A DNA stretch of 64,000 bases from NCBI GenBank assembly GCA_036971615.1, contig JAYKKR010000004.1:434001-498000 (forward strand). Direction: 5' to 3'. Source of the stretch: Amyloporia xantha. Taxonomy: Eukaryota > Basidiomycota > Agaricomycetes > Polyporales > Adustoporiaceae. Positions 12,901 through 23,647 of this stretch are shown here, piece by piece; the stretch's first letter is position 1; every line of letters starts with the position of its first letter. The position numbers and the translations under genes were made by a program. Below the pieces are notes generated by a model that did not search any database, had not been told where the DNA came from, and saw only the letters and a program-made list of their open reading frames with translations.

Positions 12901-14257
12901 TATATTTTGATTATGAGACGCGGCAAGAAAATTGACATTTGGGGTGCAGTACTTCGAGCTCTATTCCAGTCAGGCTCTGGTCCAGGCGTCTAGCATGTTG
13001 AGTGACCTGAAGCTTGGCCAATACACGAAGCGTGAGTAGCGAGTGGTCCACTGAAATGATTGTTTGTTAGCTAATGGACTACATCACATACAGTCCCTCC
13101 GAGGGTACGTCATGACGTATGTAGTGGGACGAAGCACTGTTGCTCATTGTTATCACGCAGTCGACCTTCAGTGTGCAGATTGCTGGAACTGTCATCGGTG
13201 CACTACTGAACTGTGAGTATACCCCACGCTACGCTCGTGGATATCTCACTGACAAGATACAATAGACGTTATCATGCAAGACGTGGTGAACAACGAACGC
13301 ACCATTTTGGTGAGTTTGACTCTGCGAACGCCGTACACGTCCCTGACGCACTATCTTTCAGTTGAGTGATGAAGGTAGTCGTGTATGGAGTGGACAACAG
13401 GTCCAGTCATACAATGCCAACGGTATGTATATCGAAGTCGGGTTTTGGCAGTTCACTTATCCTTGTCTCTACCTTCACAGCCATTCTCTGGGGCGCACTG
13501 GGCAAGGAAGTCTGTCAGTCATACTAATCTATGAATTTTAATTCTTGAAGCCTGACGTCGGTTTTCGATAGTCGGTCCTAACGGCCCATACTTCATCGTT
13601 CCTCTCGGTATCGTCATCGGCCTTGGCCTTCCCGTAATTCCCTGGCTCTTGTGGAAGCGGTTCCGCTGGTCCTGGCTGCCGATGGTCAACACCGCAGTAC
13701 TTTCTTGTACGTCTTACCTATGTAGTTGCTCGTCGGATAACTGATTGTTACTGCGTCCTAGACTACATTGGAGACCTGGCTGGTGGCACAAACGGATACC
13801 TCAACACCTGGATGGCCATCGGATTGACTTCACACTTCTACATCCGGAAGTACCATGCAGCATGGTTCAGGAAATACAACGTATGTAGCTACATCTAATT
13901 AATAGTAGCAGAAGTTGATCATCATATATCTTTAGTATCTATTCGGAGCAGCTGTCGATGGGGTATATATACGTCGCTTTTCATATGTTGCCCCAGAACT
14001 GATGACATTATTGCTACGCAGGGTGCCCAAGTCTTCGTCTTCATCTTCTCGGTAAGCTCACATTGCATTTCCGTTTACTTTTGCTTATACTTTATCCAGT
14101 TCGCTCTTGGTGGCGCTGGTGGTGTCCAGGTGAATTTCCCAAATTGGGCACTCAATCCTGTAGGGAATGCGGTATGTCTTCAGGATCTTGCGGAGTGTGT
14201 TGACAAGCTCATCATTCTTTCTAGGATTACTGCAAAGTCACGTCGCAGGAAGGCTGA
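9906..14257 (+). CDS. OPT-family oligopeptide transporter
   Basis: Proton-coupled plasma-membrane transporter of the OPT family, which in fungi takes up small peptides and related molecules. The ATG at 9906 opens an acidic cytosolic N-terminus of about 110 residues, then the first membrane helix. Exons I could place: 9906-10277, 10331-10484, 10544-10589 and 10651-10714, all with GT-AG introns and frame kept; many more short exons follow. The family signature NPGPF-NIKEH spans the exon 2/3 junction, followed by the ASDDLFYN-like block. Later blocks read EWFPEWIAPLLGS, NEGMGLLGFGVDW, HSQNFPFISQNL, PWWALIVALLFA, LVPGSSQANMYFE and LPVIPWLLWKRF. The last exon gives NPVGNADYCKVTSQEG and a stop at 14257. 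No frame lesion was seen. Substrate cannot be told from sequence. It converges on the O-methyltransferase gene, about 400 bp away. Confidence 0.93.
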
Positions 14258-14663
14258 GATCCTCACTTTGCTCTTTGAATAGTCGTATGCTAAGCTATTC
14301 CCGCGTTTTCGGACTGTACGCTGTGTTGTCATCAGCTGTCGAGATTGTGATATGTAGCTGTACCCAGTACTTGACAGATAGATTCTGGTATATATACCCA
14401 GGCCACGCTCGTTTATTTGCTTGCTCTCAAAAATGCAGCTATGTGCTGATGCCGTTACTCGGATCACATTGACATGTAACAAAAGCAATTGAAATACTCG
14501 CAATGAGTCAATAAAACGTAAGCACAAACAATGATAATGAAGTCCCTTCCATATCATCAAGCAATAGTAATATCGAGCATGGTGTGATGGAGAAATTTGG
14601 GGCCTTGCTATCCAGTGTCCACTATCTTGTCTACACCAACTGTGCCTTGCTCTGAGCTCTCAC
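14258..14663. other. Convergent 3' intergenic region
   Basis: Short spacer shared by the 3' ends of the OPT transporter (plus) and the O-methyltransferase (minus). It is AT-richer than the genes and holds AATAAA-like words near 14509 (CAATAAAACG), which could serve the transporter transcript. No other feature was seen. Confidence 0.4.
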
Positions 14664-17600
14664 CTATCTCGCTCCTGATCGATCCCCACTGCTAGACAAT
14701 TGCGCACGCGAGAGCATCTTGCGCAAGCCCCTCGGACCCTCTCTCAGGCCTTCACTGGAAGCTGTGTTCGTACCGGCACTCGGGCTACGGCCCATACTCT
14801 TATGCGCTCTCTTTCCTTCACTAGCGACCTCTAATGCGGGTAGCAGCTGGAAGGGCGTTGGTGGCATCGGAGGAGGCGGCGCCGGACCCGGAGACGCAAG
14901 TTGGCTCATGCTCTTCCTGTCTTTCCAGATCGCCGAGCCCTTCTTCACAAGCCGTTGCTTCCACTCGCTCGCGCGCGCTTGCCATCCTTGGGTGGCACCT
15001 GCGCCAGCACGCTTGCTCGCGCGGACGCCCTTGCGGACAACATCGTCGGAGGGCAAGTCGACGAAAGAGCAGAAGGTGTCGCCCATAGGCGGGCTCGTGA
15101 CTGTCACTTGTGTCTTCGAGCCTGTGGCTATCGATCCGGATATTCAATATCTTATCATGCAAACGTCACACACACGTGGAAGCACTGACCTTTGCCCGTG
15201 CTCTCAACAACAGTACCAGGAAGAGGAGTGTCCAGCAGAGCCAGGCTCTCTGGGGATACTTCGATCGGAACGGCGGTGATGTATCCAAAGAGGGAGCTAT
15301 CAGACCGCGTTACCTGTACGATCCGCCATCCTGCGGTCTGCGTAAGTGTAATGAGCTCGCGCAGCGTACGTTCTTGAGCATTGAACGTCGCTCGCATCTG
15401 TCCATTACGCGCATGACATTAAGACCGTTTGTCACACATGAGACGTCCCATCACGTACCGTCAAATCCAACCAATACGCGTTCGCGCTCGCCTTACCAAG
15501 ATTCGGTAGGAGCGGCGAGCCCTCTGGAGCCAGTGAGCGTACGGCTCCAGCGATAGGGTCTGCCTTGATTTTTTCTGTCATCTGACAATTCTCTCTGGGC
15601 GAATCAGGCTCTATGTCCTCGTCGATGCACGCCAAGGGCAGGACATAGTCCGCAAGGAGCAGCTTCGTGTCTGGCCCGGCTGCGCGGCGTAGATGCAGGA
15701 GAATCCTGAACAAGATGCACATGTCAGATGGACGATAGCATGTTGTGGATCCCGACTTGCCTCGTCACGTACGCATCAGGCCAGTCGTGCGTGATCACGC
15801 GCAACAGGAAGACGGCAGGCGCAGAGTGTTCTCCTGTCTGGTCGGTAAGGGTATCCGCTTGATCAGAGGTCGAGGTCAATGGGCCTGTTCGCAGCGACAC
15901 AGGCGTAGGAGGCTGCGGGGTGAAGAAATCGTGTGCCTGAAACGCTGCACGACCGGAATCAAGTAGTTGAGGACAGCGCTCGCGCCATGCCTGCAGAACA
16001 GACCCGATCAAGAGGGAGTCAGTGATCTTGCACCTATGAAGCTGACGTGACGAAGATAGTAATGACAAACAATGAAGGGCATTACTCACCGCCTCACCCA
16101 TCTTGACGACCTGCGGACGGTCCTGCACGAGGAATTTCAACTGTGGGAACGCATGTGCGAGGAGCATCGACGTCGAGCCGATCCCACCGCCGACGTCCAC
16201 TACGAGCGCAGAAGGAGGGAGAGAGTGCCATGGAAACCCTGGAAATATTCAGTCAGCATTGGGATGATGCTGATTTTCTACATCCCAGCTTCGCCTGCAA
16301 GGTCACAAGAGACAAGCACTCACCACCCACAATCGCTCCCGGCACCTCCCAAGCGCCAGTCCCCGTCATGGCACGCCCAAACCGCCGCAGTCTCGCGGCG
16401 TTCCCCTTCCCCTCCAGCCACTCGAAGTACGGTGCCTTGGTACGGAACGCAAGGTTGAATGGCGCGTGCATCGGATTGTTCATATCGCCCGCATCGCGAC
16501 GGTCTGTCTGCGATCTCGCATCCGGCTTCGTGCCCGACTGCAGGTCCGCACACGAATTCTTCTCAGACGGTGCGGGCGTGGCACTCAGTGGAGTGAGCGG
16601 GGTGGGCGAGGCATGTCCTGCTGCCGCAGCATTGCTTCTGAGAGAAGAAGACGGGATGATCGAGAGTGCTCTCGGACGCTTCGGTGCATCAGTCTTCAGC
16701 GAGTTACTCGACGGAGGCTTGATCGACAGCGCGCGGGGCCTGCGCTTCTCCTCGCTTGACGGAGACGCCGAGCCAAGGAACGACCTCTTGGATTTCAAAG
16801 GTGGACGTGGACTCCCCGTCCTTCCCAGCGCAAGGTCCGCAAGGTCGGCGTGGTCGCTAGGGCTGGGTGTCCCAAGCTCGTTCTTGGTGAGGCTGGAACG
16901 TGGTGCTGCGCCCTCGCCTGGTGCATCGTCCATGCTTGAGCTAGACGAGACACGACCGGCACCCAGACTGTGATCTCGTTCTTGCAGCGGGGGGAGGTAG
17001 CAGTCCGCGAGATACGCTGCAGACTTGAACAGCTCGTCCGAGCTGCAGGTCAAGCCAACTCAGAACACTACACGAGCAACGGCCGGCCTGGCAGAACTCA
17101 CCACAGCCCTACAAACGCAGCGATCCCGTCCGTCCCCTCGTACTTTGTCTCTGGCCTACATTACACAGACACGTCATCAATATCCTCCTCCTTCCTCACC
17201 AAAAAGGAATGAAAAACTACTCACGCGCTCCCCAACTCCTTCAAGCTCTTCCCGGAATCGACAGCACCCGATATACGATTATTCGCGAACACGTCCGGGC
17301 GTACCTCCCGCGTGATATGGTGCGTCGCGAGCAGGCGGAGGACATGACCTGTGGGAAGGCGAAAGAACCAAACAGAGGTCAGCACGCGGAGAAGCAGCAA
17401 GATGAAGTGAGATAGAAGAACGACACGCACTGAGCAACACCGGATCAACCTCCAATCTGTCGCTCTCAACGTCCTCCTCTCCTTTCCTAGCCCTATATGC
17501 GTCTCCATAATCCGTCTCATTCTCTCCCTTGCTCTCGCCCTTCTCCCTACCCTCTCCTCCCTTGTCGCCATCCTTCCCCTCCGCTGCCCTTCGATTCGCC

Positions 17601-19646
17601 CTCCGCACCTCTCCCACTCTCTTCGTGATTTCCTTGACATGCATACCCCCTGGGCCCGCCTCACGCAGGATCTCGGGGACATGTGCCGCTTCGAGTAACC
17701 GCATACACGCGGGGAGGTGGTACTAAAAGCAGGTCAGCATGGTATCATTGGCAGCAGCGCACGCGGGGGGCAGGGCCAAGCGACGAGGAGGAGCGAGGTA
17801 TAACTAGGAAATAGGAGAGAACGAAGGGTCGGGCGTGTGCGATAGCAAAAAGACTCACCCCCATCGTTGCATCGCACACCGTCAGAAACGGCCGCTGCAC
17901 CCCCGCGCACAGCTGCCCGCACGCCGCGACAAGACGCGCCACCGCTGCAAGCACCGCAGGGTGCGTCGTCAGCGCCTCGCTCAATGCCCTGTTCCTCTCC
18001 TCCTCCGTCTCTGTCTCCACCCCCGACTTCTTCTCCTGCTCGATATATTCCCTGGGCCCCTCCTCCTCCTTCCCATCCTCCCTCTCCCCGCGCGCAAACG
18101 CATACACCGGCTCATCCAGCGCCGGCCAGTCCAGCACCCTCGTCCTCGTCCGCTCCCTCGCGCGCCCCGGCCTCTCCTCCCATGCCGCGCCCAGCACCGT
18201 CCCCATCCCTTCTCCGTCTCCCGAACGCCGCGCCTCCGCATCGAACAGCGACGCAGGCGTCGGCGGCGTCACCGTATTCGCAGGCTTCGGGGTGAGGCTC
18301 AGAGCGGGAAGCAGAGGCGTCGGGCGGTGGCGCTGTCTCCTCCACGGCGAATCCTCGCCCGCGCGTGGATGCATCGACGCGGACGTCGGCGTTGCCAGCG
18401 CGTCCGTATACGTTGGCGCTCGGGTCGGGGTGGCGGGCGACGCCCAGCCTGCCGTGGCTTCCAACAGCCCTGGCATCCCCACCGCTTCGCTTTCCGCGCT
18501 CGTGCCCTCGCCGTGCGGATTCGGCGCAAAGCGGATCGGCGAGGGCGACGCCTCCGGGTCCGCTCCCGCTTCCGCAGCGCGGTGACTCGTCCCAGTGCCC
18601 ATTGACACACGCACGCCAGCAGACCTTGGCGTCACGGACGTCTGCGTCTGCATCTGTGCCCGCGGGGTGGAGGGGAGCCGGACGTCCGGCGAGGACGCGA
18701 GGCTCTGGCGCAGCTGGTGCCTCTGCGGCGTGGACGGAACGTTGGCACGGGCGGGTAGCGCGGCAGACAGAGACAGCTGCGGGGTCGATGCGCTCTGTAT
18801 GCCCGTGGCTATCGCCGACTTGGGGGTCTGCGGTCCCGAGGTCGAGTGTGAGGTTGATGTGGATGGGGGAGACACGAGCACCGATGCGGATGCGGTGGAT
18901 CGGCGAGAGAGGGAGAGGGGGAAAAATCGTGCGAGGGCGGTTCGCCGCGCGGAGGTGGATGTCTGGATGCTCGAGTGGGCAAGGCTGCGAGTGTCGGAAG
19001 CAGGTGCGTGCGTGTATGCACTGCGAGAGAAGTCCTCACTCCCCTGTTGCTGTCCATCCGCGCACTCTGCTACTTCACCTCTCCGTGCCCCGTGTGCACC
19101 AAGTAGCACTTGCGCTCGCGACGGCGCGCGGGACGATGCGGTGGACGCGGATGCGGAGTACGACGACAGTGACGAAGAGGAGCATGACGCCGTGCGTGCG
19201 TGTGGCGCAGGGGGGTACGCTGTGTGCGGCGCGGACGGTCTCTGCGAAGAGGCAACACTGCTGGCGCGAAAGGGGCTGGGAGGAGCAAGGGAGTCGGCAT
19301 AGGGTGCGGGCGAATGCGAGACGACGGCGGAGAGTGGCGAAGGGAGCGCTGCTTCTCGCGTTTGCATGCTCTTCTCTCCATCTCTATGTTGTCGGGCATG
19401 GACATCTCCGTCTCCAACACCGCTGCTGTCGTCCACTACTTGGCCGTCCACTCCTTCAGCCTCCAGCCCCATACCTGGCGGTGGTGAGTGCATATAGCCA
19501 CGCCCGGTTGGGGACGGTGAAAGTGGCGACGGGAGGCCGTATGTGGGCAGGGAGTCGTCGGCGGACGCTGCGGTATAGACAGCCTCGATGTCGTCGAGCG
19601 CTGCACCGATCAGCGCGTGCAGTGCGCGAAGGGTGGCGAACGACAT
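14664..19646 (-). CDS. Large COMT-like S-adenosylmethionine O-methyltransferase
   Basis: Fungal O-methyltransferase of the COMT type. Exons (minus): 17859-19646, 17431-17722, 17225-17348, 17102-17155, 16324-17042, 16090-16238, 15761-15990, 15459-15705, 15190-15397, 14664-15121. They sum to 4269 nt, exactly 1423 codons with stop and no lesion. The fold is intact: N-terminal dimerisation helix (1-35), PFLTVCDATMG-YHLPACMRLLEAAHVP (about 585-615), the winged-helix block HVLRLLATHHITREVRPD, ETKYEGTDGIAAFVGLC, SAM motif VDVGGGIGS (about 1006-1014) and the catalytic His in ITHDWPD (about 1110). Usual length is 400-500 residues. The extra length is Ser/Pro/Ala-rich disordered sequence at about 36-500, about 50 residues in exon 2, about 170 in exon 5, and a C-terminal tail. 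Intron 7 is a GC-AG intron. Substrate unknown. Confidence 0.88.
15706..15760 (-). other. GC-AG intron in the O-methyltransferase
   Basis: On the minus strand exon 7 ends ACGAG and the intron starts GCAAGT, ending TTGTTCAG before ATTCTCCTGC of exon 8. Only this junction joins the HDW block to the RILLHLRRAAG block in frame. GC-AG introns are a known minor class; the rest of the donor matches the consensus well. Confidence 0.8.
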
Positions 19647-20730
19647 CCTGCGCAGGAACGTGTTAGTGGTGCTCGCATGAATTTCGCGCAGTATCAGTAA
19701 GTGCAGCGACCATCAGGAGTAGCATACCTTAGAATGGTTACGTATACGTAAGAGAGGCGAAGGCCGTCGAGGGGAGAAGCGGGTGTTGGCGGCGCTCAGT
19801 GAGTAGAGTAGCAGAGACGATGTACCTGGGACTGTGCACGAGAGGGAAGGAGACGGAGCGGTCAGTTGTTAGGGGCGAGCTCGATAAGTGGGGCGGTAAG
19901 CAACAGTAGCATACCTTAGGATGTATACGCGTACGTAGGAGGGGAGGAGGCGGAGGAGAGGGAAGCTGGCGCAAAGCACGCTCTGCCAGCCAAGGGAACG
20001 CGTCCGCACCCCGTCGAAGGCCTCTATCTACATGAAAGCGCCATGTGTGCGCACCCGACCGACTGAACGCCTGCCACGCCTGCCGCACCAGCTGTCACCG
20101 CACTGACACCTGTGGCGTGTCCGTTCGTCATCGCTCTGCGGGACGCGAGACGCGCCATCCGAACGCCCTCCCGCCGCCCGGCGCGCGTGCCTCGGACCTG
20201 CTCGCTGCCCTCGCCCCGCCGGTCTGTGAGCGGAGGGTTCCTGCGCCAGACGCGCCAGCTCCTGCCGCTTCCAGTCATTCCTCAGCGGGCATGCTTCGGC
20301 TTCGCGACGATCCCGTGTACGAATCTAGTACGGGGATCAAATACAGAATTTAGTCACACTCATGTAGCCCCCTACGTGAACCTTCTCACCGGGATCCGCA
20401 CGTTTGCCTTTCCAGCGGAGCCATAGCCAATCTGGCGTGACGGCGCAATCCCCATATATTCTCCCGTCCTCCCGTCGCTTCACATATGTGCGCGCCCCTC
20501 GGGCCTCCTCACCGCGCCCACCGCCCTGCACAGCAAAACGCGGGGACGCTGCGCCAGACACGCCTGGGTACACCCGCCTCCAATATGCCCAAAGCAGGCT
20601 ACCTTCGGCTTCGCGACGATCCCGGGCACGGATCTGGTCGGAATCGTACAAGTTGAACACCTACCTGTCGGCATCGGCGTGAATCTGCCTTGATCTTCGC
20701 GCTGGGATACACCTGGCAGCAGCGCATGAA
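19647..20730. repeat. Upstream region of the O-methyltransferase with diverged direct repeats
   Basis: No gene recognised. Two diverged direct duplications are visible. The word AGTAGCATACCTTAG and its flanks recur near 19724 and 19908, each followed by GTATACG-type words. The block around GCTTCGGCTTCGCGACGATC recurs near 20291 and 20601, each preceded by a CTGCGCCAGAC word (near 20241 and 20548), a period of roughly 310 bp. The region lies in the presumed promoter of the minus-strand O-methyltransferase. Confidence 0.55.
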
Positions 20731-21480
20731 GCTAATATGGCTGCGATGCCATGAGGACCCGGGCGACTCCCCGTGTGTCCGTTCTTACCCTCCGAATTCG
20801 CTAGAGACGACGCTGCGTTTTCGCCCAGGAGATTGACAATCTGGTCACGAGATTGGACAGAGGGGGGGGGAGATGTCACCTCCCAATCCGGACGTATTAT
20901 CCAGTGTGAACGCAAACGGAAAGAGGAGTGCCAGATACGGACATGTGTGGCTCGACGCAAACATAGGTGGCGTCAGATCGGTCCCGTGAGACCCTCGCAC
21001 TCCCACGAGCAGAGCGAGGAAGACTCCGGGAGCCTGTTATATAATGATACATATATTATGATACACCTTAAGGGGGAGAGAATCGATGCGCGTCCTGCTC
21101 GCAGTACCGACCGCGACTCCGAGTCTGCCAGCGTGCAGTACTAGTACAGCGATGTGCCACTGAGGCTCACGCTGCTACGGTATACATACCGCCACAGCCA
21201 GCCCACACCTTGCCATCAGTCCTTGGAAGTCGCACGCAAAGTACTTGAAAGCCGTTCGAACGTCCGGAACGCACTAGCAGACAGGATCGGCGCGTCGAAT
21301 CCTGAGGGTATTGCCGGCATGCTGGTGTCTGTCACGGCGACTCCGTTTGTTTGTTTATGGGATCGCACATGCCGATCCACCACAATCATCGCAAAGTGTA
21401 AGTTATACAAGCCCGAGTGTGAGGGTATTCCGCTGCATTGAGTCGTCTGGCCGGTGAACCGTGACATTGATCGTACGACG
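20731..21480. other. Non-coding or decayed region downstream of ADH relic
   Basis: Holds a G10 run near 20862 and a few short frames. The minus-strand stretch 21216-21480 may be the badly decayed C-terminus of the adjacent alcohol dehydrogenase, but I cannot align it with confidence. Confidence 0.3.
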
Positions 21481-22482
21481 GAAATGCGTGCGGTCACGAT
21501 CATGTGCGCGTGACGCAACCCTTCATATCGTCCAATGCATCGCGGTGACGCGTCGCCGGTGCAGAGGGCACACCAGTCGCTAGAACACGGAACCCCATGT
21601 GGCATACTGCATGTTGAATTCCTGGATGAATCGAGGATCGAACTCTTCGACAATCAGTGTCAACGACGTGGGCAAACGTACCAAGGTGGCCAAGTCCACC
21701 TCCGGCGCCGGGTATCACTACCGTACAGCTCCCAGGAGTATCGAGTTGTCTCAGCGCATTGTACAATGTCACATCCTGGCACCCGAGTCACACAGATGGA
21801 TTCAATTGATGGATACTAGTAGAGTGACTTACAGCGCAGAGAATGGGTCCGGCGGCCGCACTAGAAAACCCCTCTGGAATTATTGGTACGAGGTGATTCA
21901 CGAATGCGACCTGTGCATCACTGATCATAGTAGGAATTTTGGCCGGTGCAAAGCATATAATTCATACCATATACTGTGCGAAACTGCCGTCTACGTGATA
22001 TCCGGATATCTTTCTTGAAGGGCAGTCTGGGGTTGCGTTATCCGAGTAATATCGGTGAGTGGATGGTTCTGAATTCTTAATAATGGTCTCCCACTCTGCT
22101 CGTAACCTCTGCGGCACATCTCACACTCCATACAAGTGTCGATAGCATATTTTACGCCCACTCGATCTCCAACGTTGATGGCAGTGTTGCTTGTACGGGC
22201 GCCGATGGCAAGGACGCGGCCAACGCCTTCGTGTCCGCCGACGCTCGGTAGTCTAGGTCTGATAGCCCATTCCCCCGCCATCAGGTGAAGATCCCTATGG
22301 TAAACACTACATGGAGAATAAAATTTTCCAACTTACTCAGCGACTGGTCACTGTCCCACTCACCCACTACATTCAATGTTGACGATGCATTCTCCCGGCG
22401 CTAGCGCAGAGGGTTGTTCCAATGGATAGTCGGATATCAGCTCAGCCGTTGCCCCGAGGTGGTTGGTGATGGCGGTGCGCAT
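21480..22482 (-). pseudogene. Zinc-dependent alcohol dehydrogenase, decayed 3' half and altered catalytic site
   Basis: Medium-chain zinc alcohol dehydrogenase of the yeast ADH type (alcohol to aldehyde with NAD). The 5' half is well preserved: exons 22364-22482, 22095-22306, 21968-22026, 21833-21910 and 21682-21775 join in frame through GT-AG introns. They encode MRTAITNHLGATAELI..., GVYHRDLHLMAGEWAI, VGGHEGVGRVLAIG, the structural-zinc loop CMECEMCRRGYEQNC, ISGYHVDGSFAQY, and the Rossmann glycine motif VIPGAGGGLGHL. In the family the segment is GVCHSDLH, whose Cys binds catalytic zinc; here it is Tyr, explained by a single TGC to TAC change. A sixth exon (GIQHAVCHMGFRVLAT) follows, after which the frame degrades and the usual C-terminus is missing. 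Most likely an inactive remnant. Confidence 0.75.
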
Positions 22483-22930
22483 CCTGAGGAAAATAGCTTC
22501 AGTGGGCGACATCGTCCTCATGCGCTGCTTTGAAAATACCGCTATTCATCAGCGTTCAAATAGGTCGCCCGCACTGTATCTCTTCCCGATGGGGCGCTTA
22601 TTATGTGAGAGCATCGTTCTCTGTCAGAGTGGCGCCATTGTAAGTTTTAGGCGTTGACTGATTGGAGGAGCTCACGATCGCAGAGTCTTGCCTGAATTTT
22701 CCCGGCTTCACGTAGCGCATCGGCCGGCGCGCGTTTATCCTGAGATGTCAAACAGATTTGGGAGGATGACTCTTGCGGATAGTGCCCTCCACGCATCGCA
22801 AGTGCCGAGATGACACTGGCATCAACAGGTGGGCTACTGATCAGTCAGTCTGTCAATGTGCCGCCCGATCGCTCCCTCAGACTGAGTCAAATCTACTGAT
22901 CGTGTTGCACCGGAAAGCAAGGCCTTCGAG
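22483..22930. other. Spacer between ADH relic and DUF6534 copy C
   Basis: No gene or repeat seen. It would hold the promoter of the minus-strand ADH and the 3' flank of the DUF6534 fragment. Confidence 0.4.
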
Positions 22931-23450
22931 TCACGGAATGAAAGAGATCTTCACAGTTGAAACTGAATTGGCGTCCTGCAAGCTGACGGGATTCCCTGAA
23001 CCATCAATCGCGAGTTCTTCGAATCGAGCAGAGAAGCCGGATGTGAGCCTAAGTTCTGGTTGCTGCTGAGAAGATTGTTATTGATACTCACGCGCGTTCA
23101 GCCTGAAGACGGGTCAGTCACGTCTAGTCGAGTGGGATATACATCGCAAGCGCGCCGACGTATGCTAATGGAGGAATAAGTTATCGGTGAGTCTCTTGAC
23201 ATGAAATGACTACGAACTGGAACCGCCAGGGAAGTGGAATATGGCCCAATAGATCATGTCGAAGCTTGCACAGTACCAACGAACAGAGGAAGGTCGGTGG
23301 TGATCACCCAGGTGCCAGCGGTGCGATACATTTACAACCAGAAGCCGCGTGATTTGTAGAACGTCGCTCACAGAGGGTTAAGGAAAGCTCACGCAGCCAA
23401 AAGTCCCTGGTTAATTGAGTAGAAAGTGAGCTTCCAAACAGGATTGTCCG
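22931..23450 (-). pseudogene. DUF6534 copy C, C-terminal fragment
   Basis: Only the 3' exons of a DUF6534 gene are recognisable. They read DNPVWKLTFYSINQGLLAA near 23430, FDMIYWAIFHFPGGSS near 23250, and a last exon after a GTGAGT intron with LRLTSGFSARFEELAIDGS and a stop at 22931-22933. The matching parts of copy B are DNLVRRLTIYSINRGLASA and DMFYWAIFHFPGSS. The upstream exons found in copies A and B (GITCAQ, ILDT) are absent, because copy B ends only about 200 bp upstream. Copy C is therefore a 5'-truncated tandem duplicate. Confidence 0.65.
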
Positions 23451-23647
23451 TACTGCACAGATACAGGCTTAGTGCTTCGAACTGCTCGTGATGAATACGA
23501 TAAGGCCCCGTGTGGTCTACATCTCTTTGCAGTAGCATTGTACATTGCTTCGGTAGTATATTTTATGAGTCCAGTTCTCATTAGATTCATATGAAAGAAA
23601 GGAGATGAGTCCACCGATAATATACCCTCATAGGGAGACGATTGGTA

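Noticed and set aside
17835..19666. Plus-strand open frames of 256, 433 and 235 codons.
   Set aside because: They are antisense shadows of O-methyltransferase exon 1, which has the coherent gene model.
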